Both the position numbers and the translations under genes were made by a program. From Phytophthora hibernalis (taxonomy: Eukaryota; Oomycota; Peronosporomycetes; Peronosporales; Peronosporaceae): a stretch of DNA of 64,000 nt. Location: NCBI GenBank assembly GCA_012656075.1, contig JAAKBF010000039.1:62001-126000 (forward strand), written 5' to 3'. Shown here piece after piece: positions 21,426 through 32,767 of the stretch. The notes under the pieces are model-generated. The model was given only the letters and a program-made list of their open reading frames with translations. It was not told the DNA's origin and searched no databases. Within the stretch, counting starts at the first letter, position 1; every line of letters begins with the position of its first letter.

Positions 21426-23631
21426 TCACTCTTGGTAGAAATTCCAGACGCAAATGCATGAATCTGATCCGACGGACACAAGTTGTCGTTCGTCTGGACT
21501 CCACGCGAGCGCATTGACTGTATTCGAGTGACCACGAGCCGATGCAAGTAGCTGTGAAGAACCGAGATCAAAGAGCTTTACTTCGCAATCTTCACCGCAC
21601 GTGGCAAGGAACCGACCAGACGGTGACACGCGAGCGCAAGATACTTTGAGACGACTGGGGTCCACGATCTGTTCAACTGGATCGAGCTCATCGCAATCCC
21701 AAACGAGGAGCCTGCCATCGGCACCCGCAGTCACGATCTCCGTTTCGCTGTCTAATCTCTGAGTAATGCCGTGGAAAGCTCCTTCGCGAACTTGCTGCGC
21801 CACGATACGGCGAGCCCCTTTCAGGTCGTAAATGAAGAGCGCCTTGTCTAGCCCGCAAGAGTGCACTCGATGCGGTAACTTGATATCAACTAGCACTCCA
21901 GTCACTCCTCGCTTATGCTCGTGAAATTGGAGAACCAACTCGCGCGTCGCAAACGACCAAATGCTCACACCTCCGTCGCTTGCACCACTCACCACGTACT
22001 GAGCGCTGCAAGCTACAGCGGTCACCTCACCACGATGGGCTGTTGCTATGTGCCATTTCGGTTGAGCAGTGGACGCATCATATGCGCGTAGCCAGCCATC
22101 ACCCCAGCCGGAGATCACCAGTGATGAGTTTGTTGGTGCGTTGGGGTTCCTGGTAATAGTGATACACAGTCCAGCAACGGTCTCAGTCGCCATGCACTTG
22201 AGGCGATATGTTGAGAGATCCCAAATACGCATACTGCCGTCTACAGAAATGGTAGCAAACTCCTCACTTGAACTGCCAAAGGCGCAGCTCGTTACAGCCC
22301 CCAAGTGGCTGCTTGCGAGCTCGGAAGTCACGAGTGTGGAGGTTACGATGTGATACATTTTCCCCGCAGACGTTCCAGCAAAGAGTTGGGCCCCACCGGG
22401 GCTAATCGATATGCTAGTGATTCCACCAACAAGCTGCACCTGGCCCACGAGATTCCAGTCGGAGTCACGTCCCATGAGTTTCTTAAGAACGCCGTCACCA
22501 GCTCCCACGTACACATAGCCGGAAGCTCCGCATGCCGCAATGCTATGAGCTCCGTTTCTCACGACTGGAACTGCGTTCCGGTACACCATGGCGTCGGTGT
22601 TGAATACAACGAGCTCCCCAGCTGCAGTGCCTGCCAACACATCTGTCCGCGTTTGGGTGATTGCTGCACAGAGGTAGGTGCGCGTGATCCCCACGTTGGG
22701 CATTGAGAAGGTGGAAACCTCAAGACGATACTGCATACCCGCAATATCGTACGCTAGCTCGCCACACAACAGTTGACTCGAGTGTGCAAAAGTGAGGAAA
22801 TACTTGGGGCGTCGACACTTTTCATCCATCTTGCCCCAGTTGAGAATCGTTACAGGCGTAGGAAAGGCCTTAGTCAACACGACCTCGGACGTCTACCATG
22901 AAACTACATGTCAGCAACATCCTTCATCAGCATAGCAAACAAAACTTACTCGCATATCCCAAAGAGTGACACGACAATCCTCCGACGACGCAGCCAGGAA
23001 GTGGTCGTCAGGGGAGAATGCCATTTGCAGCACGGGACGGAAGAAACCTTCGAGACGGTAGCGCTCCCGTCCCGACGCCAACTCCCAAACGACGATAAAC
23101 GCGCCGCCTCGATCTGTCCGTCCAGAGTGGGGAGGCACTTGCGCTGAAGCCAGGAACGCTCCAGTACTCGACATACTTAGCGCATTGATCTCTTCCTCAT
23201 GTCCACACAGAAGTTCCTGACTCTGCGAATCGTGTATGTTCCCAATCACCACCGCCGAACCCATGCTATCAGGATACCAGCATCAAAAACACATCAATTA
23301 GTCTTCACAACTGTCTAAATCCTCACTCTCCGTACCAGGTGATGTAGCTATCCGGATTTGTCGGATGAGCGTGGATCGTGCTCTTGCCTTTTCCTGTGTA
23401 TCCGCTAAGATGTTCCAGCTCGAGCGACAGTCCAGGACGACTCTGATACATTTCATTGTTCTCTGAGCCGCATGGATAGAGGTTGTTGCGGTAGTCTCTG
23501 CCCTGGGACGAGGAGGACGTGCTGAGGCCACTGCGCGATTCGGACGGCGTCTTGACGTATCGATCGCTGTTTGAGCCCAACGCACTGGGCGTGAACAACT
23601 CCGGGTCAAGTCCTCGTGCCTGACGGTGCAT
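21426..23631 (-). CDS. CFAP52: CFAP52 (WDR16)-like flagellar WD40 protein
   Basis: CFAP52 is a microtubule inner protein of motile cilia and flagella; here it would act in zoospore flagella. Three exons: 23631-23327, 23265-22950 and 22892-21426, with introns of 61 nt and 57 nt, both GT-AG and frame-preserving. The start is ATG 23631; the TTG six bases upstream is not used. After a Ser-rich leader comes LSLELEHLSGYTGKG, then GSAVVIGNIHDSQSQELLCG, which matches the family's N-terminus (LGS.VVI). About ten WD repeats follow, with clear units such as SVDGSMRIWDLS, SGASDGGVSIWSF, TAGADGRLLVWD and ending VGSDSCICVWNF. The reading is unbroken over 690 residues. The gene is convergent with GFM2, with stops 71 bp apart. 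Confidence 0.85.
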
Positions 23632-24203
23632 AGTCAACAGCAGACACTCTTGACGTCAATGCGCATGGAGGGTGCGTCGTTTCAAGATCGAAACTGACAG
23701 GTGGTAAAGACTTGTGCGGTGTGCAGTTTCACGGGTTTGTTTTGGGAGCCGGTGCAAACCTACGACTCGTAGTACGAGGGTAATGTAAATGTACCGGTAC
23801 TGTAATGAGTTATGATATACAAGTACTAGTATTAAATAAAACGTCAAAAGGTGTGTATATCCGAAACCTTGTGTCAAGAGGTGTAAACGTGCGTCAGTAG
23901 GTGTGTATAGGGCTGCCAGTATCGACAGTATGTGATAGGGAGAAAACGTGCGTCACAACGTGTATGAATCCGAGTTCAATGATGCCACAATGTGTGTACA
24001 TTGAGATGAATTGCTATGCATTGATTCCAGCGGGTTCTGACCCATACCCGCCTAAACCCGGAGTTGGGTGGGTTTCGTTATGTCGCCTCAAGTCCGATAC
24101 ACGCCATTCAGGCTTCGTACCGGATATTCTGACTGACGGACAGCAATGAATGTCGACGTTGACGACATCGGAGATGATAGCGATTCCAGCGAGGTGGAAA
24201 CTC
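23632..24203. other. AT-rich intergenic with short GTGTGTATA-type repeats
   Basis: No gene is seen. It holds copy 1 of a 40-bp repeat and several partial GGTGTGTAT / GTGCGTCA motifs between 23,850 and 23,960. Confidence 0.45.
23838..23877. repeat. 40-bp dispersed repeat, copy 1
   Basis: The 40 bases beginning AAAACGTCAAAAGGTGTGTA match 27806-27845 with one difference (C for A). The two copies are direct and lie on either side of the Harbinger element, 366 bp outside its left end. Confidence 0.8.
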
Positions 24204-24206
24204 TAA

Positions 24207-24250
24207 GGCTGTGTTCGCGATGACCTCAAAATAGCTATTTTGGAGGCAAA
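24207..24250 (+). repeat. Harbinger left terminal inverted repeat
   Basis: It begins GGCTGTGTTCGCG directly after the TAA target copy and contains AAAATAGCTATTTTG. It pairs imperfectly with 26980-27029. Confidence 0.8.
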
Positions 24251-24305
24251 ATCGGGTTTTGGCGCAAAATAGCGACCGCGAACACGACAAACGGAAAACC
24301 ACGTT

Positions 24306-25320
24306 TTGGGTCCAAAATCAGGCAGCAAGGGCAAGAGCAACGGGCCGCAAAGAGCAACATGGACGGCGGTCCAAGAGTTCGACCTCTTGGGGAGGTACTT
24401 TGAAGCCCGTAACAAGCGGGAGCTCGCGACTGACAAAGGGCTCAAGTCGAAAGCGTGGAACACGCTGGTAGAGACCCTCAACGTCAGGCACAAAAGAAGC
24501 CTCGACAAAGTATAACCCACATCTCTGGCCATGCTTCGTTGTGGCTGACAATAATTGTGTGGTTTTGATGCTGTGTAGAGCAATACAAGTCCAAATGCGC
24601 GCGTCTAATGCACGACTATGACCTCTACAAGCACATCACTGGATTGAGCAGTGCGGGCAACAATTCCGACATCCCAACCCTTGACGATGATGTGTGGGAG
24701 CGCCTTATCGAGTCCAAGTCCAAGGATAAAGCGAAAATTAAGGAGATCCGCAAAGCTGGTTTTGTGCATGCAACAGTCTGCTGCTTGATAGCAGGTATGT
24801 GTATATAATCTAGACCAATATGTACAGATTGTTAACGGTTGTATGGTTCACAGGGGATACACGTGCAACTGGAGACCAAGCACGGACCGTCCCGTAGCTT
24901 ATACACGAAATTGCAGAGCGTGAGGCTGAAGGTACCACCCCGCATAGCCTTCAAGATAACCACGGCAACACCGACAGTGGAAGCGATGCCGACACCTCCA
25001 GGCCTACCACGGTTGCGGTGGACAACGCAAGTGCAGCAAAAAATACAGCGAGTCACCAGCAGCGCATCGAGAAAGTGAAAAGACTTCGCGGCGGGGCTCT
25101 GAAAAATAACCGCGGGCAGAAGAAGGCCAAGATCGGAGAATCGCTGGATGATAAGCTGGAGTCACTGCTGCGGACGGTGAAGGTGTACGTCAAGATGAAG
25201 GTGGACGACATGAAAACGAAACGCAGCTCGACTGGGGGTAACAATAATGCGGTGGCTGAGGACAGCGTTGACGGCGAGGGAGAAAGCGACGACGAAAACG
25301 AGTTCCAAGCCTGGGTTTAG
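24306..25320 (+). CDS. Harbinger-encoded Myb/SANT-like DNA-binding protein
   Basis: In this family the Myb-like partner binds the transposon ends and carries the transposase to the nucleus. Exon 1 (24306-24508) gives a Lys-rich start and a trihelix-type segment RATWTAVQEFDLLGRYFEA...LKSKAWNTLVETLN. An intron of about 80 nt (GTATAA to GTAGAG) leads to YKSKCARLMHDYDLYKHITG. A second intron (about 24,796-24,854) is followed, after a frame break near 24,895, by an Asp/Ser/Thr-rich linker and a Lys-rich coiled segment (HQQRIEKVKRLRGG, DDKLESLLRTVKVYVKMK) to the acidic C-terminus ending EFQAWV at 25320. The start could also lie slightly upstream, since the codon at 24306 is near the terminal repeat. 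Confidence 0.6.
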
Positions 25321-25500
25321 CTGAAAAGCATCGTGCGCAGCATCAAAGAAGTGAGTTTCATGCACCTGTGCCTCCTATTAATCACTACAGCGACAATGAC
25401 TACATGTAGTGTTGTCACTCTAGTACAACGTTAATACGAGTGAAGGGTTTTGAGTATGCATTTTACGCTAAATGTATGAAGTTCGTGGCACTTCAATACT

Positions 25501-26810
25501 CTAATCATCGCTCATTTCACTAATGCACTCGGATAACTCACTGACAGAGCCCATGCTGACATCCTCAAAAGAGTCAATAGTATCTTCACTGCTGCTAGAT
25601 AGATTTGAATCTATCTCCATAAGGAGCTGTTCGTCAACACTGAGTGCACCACTTACCGAACTTGTATCCGAGGCGTCTGATGTACTATTTAATCTGTACT
25701 CCTCATACTCTCTCCACATCTCGGTTGTCATCCATCCCCGCCAAGTAGTCCCGTTTTGAAAATCAAAAGTAATCGGCTCGTCTTCGTCCTGATCCTCGGC
25801 TGTATTCTCTTCATCATCTTCGAAGTCTTCGCCAAGGTCGTTCACATCAAAATCTCGAATAAAGTTGTGCACGAGTACGCACGCAACTAGCACGGCCTTG
25901 ATATTCACCAGCTCGTAGTCCATGCACGTCCGCAATACTTTGAAACGTCGCTTCAACACCCCAATTACTTGTTCAACTACATTTCTTGCCTTGGCGTGCC
26001 GCAGATTGAATAATTCCTTCCCGTTTCGTGGGCGTCCAGATGATCGGTCCCATTCTTTCAGGTGGTAGCGCACACCGCGGTAACGTGTCAACACTTGGGC
26101 GCTCAAAGCGTACCCGGCGTCAGCGAGCACATAGAAATTTTCTGGGAGGGTGCCCAGAAAATGACTCCATTGCAAAACCATAGAGTCGTGGGCACTACCC
26201 TCTGCTCCCGGGTAAACACATCACACTCGCATATTCCAGTCACACCCAATGAGCACATTTGTTGAGATAAATCCCTTATGGTTCCGGTAGCGCTTGACAT
26301 CCTCACTCGGCACCTCGATACAAAAATGTGTGCCGTCGATTGCACAAAGGGCTTGGTCGAAATACGGGTGGCGCACCTTGAAATCGTTTGGCACTGTGGT
26401 TGGCATAGTGATGAGCTGTTGTAAAGCTCGTACAATAGCGTATATACCGTGAAGCCGGTACTTGGGGACGTTTGAGTACGCTAAGTCGAACGTGATTTCT
26501 TGAGACCGACAGGTCGCTGCTGTCCCGACCCAATTGAGAGCCACGGCAAGAACCTCACGGGGCTCTGAAGTGAGCTTCAAATATGTGGATGGCATATCTC
26601 GAAGAGTGCGTCGTATGCGGTCGGGTCCATGCGGAAATGGTCGCGGAAAGGAGACTCGTTAGGTGAGGAGTGGATCGTTTCGAAGAACCGTTGTCCAGTC
26701 GCTGTTTTGAGCCCTAGAAGCCTTACAGCTTTCTCGTGTTGCTGCTTGCGAGACTGACGATGTGCCACGCTCTGGCGAATCACCGCAATCGTGATCAGCA
26801 GCAGCAGCAT
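25501..26810 (-). CDS. Harbinger DDE transposase (DDE_Tnp_4 type), two breaks
   Basis: The start is ATG 26810. The N-terminal part (FRMDPTAYDALFEICHPHI) breaks at an A/T run at about 26,580 and continues in the next frame as LKLTSEPREVLAVALNWVGT. The catalytic core shows CAIDGTHFCIEVP (first Asp), then YPGAEGSAHDSMVLQWS (second Asp region) after an in-frame TGA at 26221-26223, then LADAGYAL and NVVEQVIGVLKRRFKVLR (Glu). The C-terminus is long, acidic and Ser-rich. The in-frame TGA is not a base loss, so this copy may be truly inactive unless it is a sequencing substitution. It acts with the Myb-like partner at the other end of the element. Confidence 0.8.
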
Positions 26811-26984
26811 GCTTCGCTTCCACTTCGACAGGTTCTAGCAGGCAATGGGTTCTTGGTGGCGGGTCACTATTGCGGAAATATGACTTGTGTCCGCAAAACG
26901 AGGTTATTGTGCGCGTGGACACGATACGATCAAAGTTGGGTTTCGAGGAGAAGCCAAAATCACAATCCATTTTTGGCTAGACGT

Positions 26985-27029
26985 CAAAATGGCTATTTCA
27001 GTGAAATGGGGGGTAGCGCGAACACGACC
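26985..27029 (-). repeat. Harbinger right terminal inverted repeat
   Basis: It ends CGCGAACACGACC at 27029, followed by the TAA target copy. It holds AAAATGGCTATTTC matching the internal part of the left repeat. Confidence 0.8.
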
Positions 27030-27032
27030 TAA

Positions 27033-28702
27033 GCGTTTGAATCGGGTACCCACGCACTTCATGCCTATAATATTAGATTTATTTTAGGATCAATTCCTCA
27101 GGAAGACCTACACTCGCCCTGGAGGAGGGTGTATACGTGCTCAGCGGCACCGCTTTCATCACACCGCAACGGTAAGCTCTCGCCGAGTCGCAGACGGGAG
27201 CTCGCCGAGACATTTATCGCTCTTCCGGGACTTGGCCTTGAAGTACTCGACTTGAGAAGGGCGGGCAACGTGCGACCTGCGATCGGCTTCGGAGTACGAC
27301 TGGACTCCGCTCTTGGCCGGCACCAACGTCATTGCTACAGTACTCGTTCCTCAGTCACAGTATTGCGACGTACGGTGCGATTTTGATCCGGGCCTATTCG
27401 TCTGGGCCGGGTCTCCTCTGTGAACCGGGTTTCGGCCCGAATGCACTGGCTACCACTAAAACTAGTGTCAATACGTGTGTTCGGTTGAAACGTGAGAGCG
27501 ATCTAGGCCAAGCCCCGGCATGATTTGGTTCGATGAGTGGCAAGTGCGAACAATACTATTTTTCTTGTAGTTAGGAGTGTGCGGTCGAATATTCTGCTCT
27601 GCGCCACGGCCCAAATACATGTATAACCTGGTTACAGTCGACGAATTTATCATCAAAAGGATCCTTGTGAGCTCCCATCACCGATATGACCTCAAGTAAT
27701 CAGCGAACTAAAAAGAAACGTTATTAGCGTTCGAAATTATTCGAAATCATTTTTTTAACAAGCACCCTCGTAGGATTTGGCTACGCGAACACGTATTAAT
27801 ACGGGAAAACGTCAAAAGGTGTGTATATCCGAAACATTGTGTCAAAAACGTATACGGAACGCTGTGGAGTGTTGGTCGTGGTACTTAGTGGCATGCTGGT
27901 TGCTGGGTCAGTTGTCGATGCTGGCGTTTGTGCAGTTGAAGCCGGATTCGTCGCTGCAGGGGTTTGCGTATCAACAAGTACGGGGTCAGTTGAGTTGCTA
28001 CGGGGCTATTCGTTGTCGGAGTTTGCGTAGAAGCCGTTGGCGTCGTGGTGGGTGGCTGCGATGTCAATCTTAAGGTTGAGTAATTCTGATACTGGTGTCT
28101 GAAATTAGGAACGGGGTTCTCTAAAAAGAACGCATTTAAAATTAGGTCGTCTTAAAATAATAAGAAATGCACCCCTCTAAAAATGAATGATCGCAATACT
28201 ACACCGAAACTTCCTTGCTGCCTCCTGCACTCGTGAATCAGCTATTCTATCGCTGCGTTTTCAACGAGGGCTCTGCGAAAATGATCTCTTGACCGTCGGT
28301 TCAGGCGCCCGCAAATCAGGTCGTCTTGTCAAAGCGTTTCGGATCTGTACCCATGATACAAAACACGCCCTACACAAATTATCCTCCAATCCGCAACTCT
28401 CAAATCGTTTTTCAGCGAATCCCACCTCGCCAAGATCTGTCCTGCATCTGCGACAAATACCTCCGTTACTAAAAAATAGTCCGTGGCCTATCCGCAAAAG
28501 AACAAACGACGATCAGTCAAGCCGAGGAAAGAAGCCCCCGGACGTGCTCGGCCGCGGGAGATATCTCCTCCTTCAGGGCACTTCAGGCGTCCGCACCTGC
28601 GTGTGCGTGAAGCGGAGACGCCTCTCTCTCTCTGCTCATCCAAGCGCGGCTCCCGTCCGACGCCCACAGCCGACGCTACCTCGTGCGTAGCTACACCTTC
28701 TA
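27033..28702. other. Gene-poor stretch
   Basis: About 1.7 kb without a supportable gene. It holds copy 2 of the 40-bp repeat. The open frames have Arg/Ser-rich or Val/Gly/Cys-rich composition and no recognisable domain. The last 200 bp before ATG 28703 would be the promoter and leader of the RING-CH gene. Confidence 0.45.
27806..27845. repeat. 40-bp dispersed repeat, copy 2
   Basis: It matches 23838-23877 at 39 of 40 bases, direct orientation, about 775 bp beyond the right end of the Harbinger element. Confidence 0.8.
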
Positions 28703-31014
28703 ATGCTGCGCGCCAAACACATGGGCTTCAAGAGCGTGCGTCGCGTGGAGGTGAAGGCTGAGACGACCGCCCCAGGGGAGCTGCGAGCGTCCAGCGACAC
28801 GCGTCTCGGAGCCTCGCGCGGCCGTCGAACGCTGCCCAAACTGGAGTTCACAGTGGACGAAGACGGCGCCGTACTGCACGGACCTCAGCGCGGATCTCCG
28901 CCCCCGCGCCCTTCCACTCGGCCCTGGAGACGGACCTGGCTGTCAGCTTCCAGGCGCTGCACATGCGCGAGTTCCCCAGTCCCCAACAAGAGGAGGAGGA
29001 GGAGGAGAGCAGTCCCCAGACGTCTCAGATGAAGGAGTGCGTGCTCAACGACACGCGCGCCACGACCATGGCACTTAAGTACGACAATTCAGTGGGCAAG
29101 TTTGTGTGCGGCTCGTCTATTGAGCGCTTCTCGGGCCACACAGGAGTCTGTAGAGTGCTGGGTAGTAAGAAGTACCCTATCATCCCTCATAGTTTGAGAC
29201 TGGGAGACCTGCTGAGGATCGGATCTGTGGGTCTCGTGGTGTGTGAACTGAACCGCACCACGAGTGACGAGACGGAGGAGGCGCTCACCAATGATCAGTA
29301 CGAGTTCTTGAAGCAGAACTACCTGAGCCTGCCACTGCAGCAGACGTTCCACCCGACAGAACGAGATCTGGACTTGGAGGATGGAGACGATGACAAGGTG
29401 CGTGTCGGAGGAGACACGTCCGATGAAGGCGAGTCGGAAGAGGACAAGGACAAAGGAGCAAGACTATCCAGCATCGAGGGACAGAACAGTGCCGACACGC
29501 GCCACAATAACTTACCTCTGGGAGTCGCGGGCTCAGCTGTCAAGAAATTCTGCTACATTTGCTACGATGGAGATGAGGACCCGGACAACAACCCGCTGGT
29601 TGCACCGTGCCACTGCAAGGGCGACACGAAATACGTGCATCTGGACTGCCTCCAGCGCTGGAATAACAACTTGGACGCGGACGGAACGAACCCGAACCAG
29701 AAAGTGTGCGCCGTCACCAACACAGATGGCCTGGATGTATGCAGCATTTGCAAGGCGACGTACTTGACGAGTGTGCGTCTGGAGGATGGCCGCGTGGTGT
29801 CGCTGCTTGCCAAGAAGCTGCCACCGCCATACGTCACTTTTGCTGTCGTGACCCAGCACGAAACGCGGAATCGGTCCACGGCGCTCACCAACACGCGGTT
29901 CCAGCTGAGCTTCGCGAAGTGAGTGCAGATGAAGGGTTCAAGATGACTCTGTTGCGTTGAGTGGCTAACGTTTTTGTTTCTGTATGTGTAGCATGCCGCG
30001 GAACCAGCAATTCCTCACCATTGGCCGCTCCACCACAAACAACATGACGCTGCGCTACCGCACGGTGTCCCAGCTGCACGCCAAGGTCAAATTTCAAGAT
30101 GTAAGTGTTCTAACTTTGTGTTTAAACATCGTATGGGGGTGCAAACGTTTATGTGGTACTGACGTTTCGTGTTTGCTGCTTTTCGTTATCAGAACCAATT
30201 TTTACTGTATGATGCGTCAAGCTCGAATGGTACCATGCTGTTCCTGAGCAAGCCTTTGGAGCTGGACTGGAATGAGACAATGCACGTGAAGATAGGGCGT
30301 ACCATTCTGACACTCAAAGCCAAGAAGAAATGGAAATGGGGTGGAACGGGGTCGGGAGACGACGAAGAGAACGAAGAAGGGGGCCGCGCATCTTCGCCGC
30401 GTATCAATGGAAACCCTCGAAGGTCGGAGAACCATCTTTCAAGCCCCGAGTCAGCTGCAACGGGTAATGATTTTGACATGGGTGGCAACAGTGCAATCAA
30501 TGACCCAAGTGCCGAACTGGTAACTGTACCGTATTCTGGCCATCTATCTCGGACATACACAGCGCCAAATGTGCTGAGCTCGCGCTTCAACCGTAGTGCA
30601 CCGCTCAACGCGCTGACGGCACGGCCACTCCGTCAGAGGTCACTTTCGAGCACTGCTCCTGTCATGCTGCACGAGGACAACAACGCGGATGTGTTTCATG
30701 TGCCTTCTGTTTTTCAGGACGAGCTAGAGGCGGACGAGCCCGATACATTCACGACGCGTGCTGTTCGAGAATCGGTGGCTCTTCCTGTATCGTCGATGAG
30801 TTTCCGTGATTTTGCCGCCGAGAATGCGTCGCCCTCATTGACATCTCAGCTGGCTGGCGAAGGTGTCGCTGGTGCTAGTCCTCTTGCTCCCACACGGACC
30901 CGCCTGGAATTGCCTACTCAACGGCGTGGACACTACGACATAATGGACTCGTTGTCAGAACGCGGGGCAAGTCCTGTCGTAGCTTCAGCGGCGGGCCTGG
31001 CGGAACAGGATTAA
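28703..31014 (+). CDS. RING-CH (RINGv) E3-ligase-like protein with FHA domain
   Basis: The protein combines a RING-CH zinc finger, typical of membrane-associated E3 ligases, with a phosphothreonine-binding FHA domain. Start ATG 28703 (MLRAKHMGFKSVRRVEV); one frame break at about 28,890. A first FHA-like block (GVCRVLGSKKYPII...RLGDLLRIGSVGLVV) precedes the finger CYICYDGDEDPDN...CHCKGDTKYVHLDCLQRW...CSICKATY (C4HC3 spacing). Introns at 29919-29991 (73 nt) and 30101-30192 (92 nt) flank the exon that opens the second FHA domain: FLTIGRSTTNNMTLRY, VSQLHAKVKF, then YDASSSNGTMLFL. A Ser-rich, probably disordered tail of about 200 residues ends at 31014. No membrane segment is seen, so it is likely a soluble E3 recruited to phosphorylated partners. 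Confidence 0.85.
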
Positions 31015-31545
31015 CAATTGGGTTGGTGTTTTTGCCGTTCCTGTTCCCATTGCCTCTGCTGGCTGGCGACGCCGTGGGGTGATTGGCACCTTGTCTTTGG
31101 ATGCTGCGCGACGGCGTGTGCTTCTACTCGTATATTTAACCACATAAGGATCGGCAAGAGCACTGCACGTAAAACACCTCAAAGACTGTGCACATTTTCA
31201 TTCTGCTGAAGCGTATCCTTTGTTTACTTTTGCACTCTGGATTATCATGCGTGAAGATCTACCGCGATGGGTGAATGTCGATGTATTCGACGAAATCGAT
31301 CAAGACCACATACTAAAAGGCAAAACGTCCTTGTGCATCTGACGGAGTCGGTCCCCTCCATCTACAGTATTAGACACACTACAATCCAGTGCCACATGCA
31401 AAGGGAATCTCAAGCTGGTCAAAAACACACATCACCGACTGTGTCTTGTTGAATGCCTTATCTGCATTTATAATACTTCAAAACACACATCACCGACTGT
31501 GTCTTGTTGAATGCCTTATCTGCATTTATAATATGAAGTACGAAG
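31015..31545. other. Intergenic with a tandem duplication
   Basis: No gene is seen. It contains the 54-bp duplication listed separately. Confidence 0.5.
31422..31533. repeat. Exact 54-bp direct tandem duplication
   Basis: The 54 bases at 31422-31475, starting AAAACACACATCACCGACTG, recur without change at 31480-31533, separated by 4 bases. Perfect identity suggests a very recent duplication, or an assembly artefact. Confidence 0.85.
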
Positions 31546-32719
31546 TTACACATTGCTTCTGACATCTTTGTTCATCTGTTGAATTTCCAGGTTACCGTTC
31601 GGGAGGATCGAGTCAACAAGTGCTGCCCAATTTCTCTGTACCTGAAGGACAAACAATCTATGGCATGGAGATCGAGCATCGATTGATTTTGGCTGCTTGA
31701 TCAACGATTCGCTTTCGAGACCTATACTACTGTAGTGCCATTGAAGCAAGACGATGACACCGGAATCAGTTGGGTGTCATCTTCAACGCAGGAGCTGTCC
31801 ATTAAATTTGGGTATCCTTTAGCACGATGGAGCCAAGCTTCTGTCGTTTCCTTGGTTTTGGCACTTCCACGATGACGGTACAGAGATCTGATTTGCCAAG
31901 ACCGAAAAGGTCCTCCGTCAAATTGAGAGTTTTTGCCTGATCTGGATCCTCATACTCCGTGATGTTCTTGTAGATACCAAGATCAGTGCTGACCACATTC
32001 CCGAGAATAAACGAAGGGATTTCCTTGAAGACGGAGTCCCGTAGATTCTCAACGCTGTGTTCATCATTAAGAGACACCGAATCTACTCCCGTGATTGCAG
32101 CACGAGTGTCGACAGCTACTAGCTGGAACAACAGGTTCGGCACTTCCACGATAAGCGGATTGTCTTCTTGTCATCCATTCTCTTCCGAAGTCACCTTCAT
32201 CGCCAGAGACATACATGTATGACTGTCGAATGTACCGCGGTTTGCATATTCCTTGATATTTTGCCTTTCAGTTTAGCTGGGCACGCCATAATAACTGCGC
32301 TCCGCAGATGTGTACGGGACCGACTCTGTTTCTGCGATTGCAGTACGAGTGTTGGCAGCTACCAACTGAAAGAAAATATTTATCACCACCACAATAAGCA
32401 ACTGGACTTTGTTCTTTCCGTAATTACCCAGCGCCGTCGACGTCGCCAGAGGTTTACCTTTCCTGTCGTTGAGCACCATCACATTCTCGTAAACTTTCAG
32501 CACCTTTCAGTTGCGTATTTGAGATGATTCAACAGCGGCCGTTAGGAAATCCTTCATGTTTTCCATCCTATCCCTTGGCAGCCAGCGAACGGAAGAAATA
32601 CGCAGTCCATCCGCTATCTTGTACCAGATTTCCTGCGCCATGACCAGATATATCCTAGGAGAGCACTGAAATTGAAAATTTCTTCTGACAAGACAAAAAA
32701 ATTGAGGATGCAACTTCAA
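31546..32719 (-). pseudogene. CRN-like protein of repeated ubiquitin-like modules, broken
   Basis: Read from 32,719 down, the pieces show the pattern of the ubiquitin-like modules found in Crinkler-family and related oomycete proteins: IWYKIADGLRISSVRWLPRD, a FRQAV-type helix (MKDFLTAAVES), LKVYENVMVLNDRKGKPL and LLIVVV. Then follow NIFFQLVAANTRTAIAETESV and, in a second copy, NLLFQLVAVDTRAAITGVDS, LRDSVFKEIPSFILGN, LGIYKNITEYEDP, LFGLGKSDLCTVIVEVP. So at least two and probably three modules stand in tandem. The last part (31,749-31,546) has NWAALVDSIL and no known domain. Frames change between pieces (about 32,505, 32,270-32,150, 31,800). No LFLAK motif or signal peptide is visible. It may be a decayed gene or a gene with introns plus base losses. 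The expected role is in host manipulation or an endogenous ubiquitin-like function. Confidence 0.5.
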
Positions 32720-32767
32720 CTATCAAGTCCCTCACTCACGAGTAGTTTCCTTAGCTCCCGGTCTCTT

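Larger units (their letters stand above)
24207..27029. mobile_element. Full-length PIF/Harbinger DNA transposon with TAA target duplication
   Basis: The element is 2,823 bp. The left end GGCTGTGTTCGCG (24207) and the reverse complement of the right end GGTCGTGTTCGCG (27029) form terminal inverted repeats; internal matches (AAATAGCTATTTTG against GAAATAGCCATTTTG) extend them imperfectly to about 45 bp. TAA flanks it at 24204-24206 and 27030-27032, the 3-bp TWA duplication known for PIF/Harbinger. It holds the two genes of the family in convergent orientation: a Myb/SANT-like DNA-binding protein (plus) and a DDE transposase (minus). Each has only one or two point breaks, so the insertion is recent. 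Confidence 0.9.

Noticed and set aside
27777..28073. 98-codon and 69-codon plus-strand frames rich in Val, Gly, Cys
   Set aside because: No protein family likeness; the region is made of repeats and AT-rich DNA.
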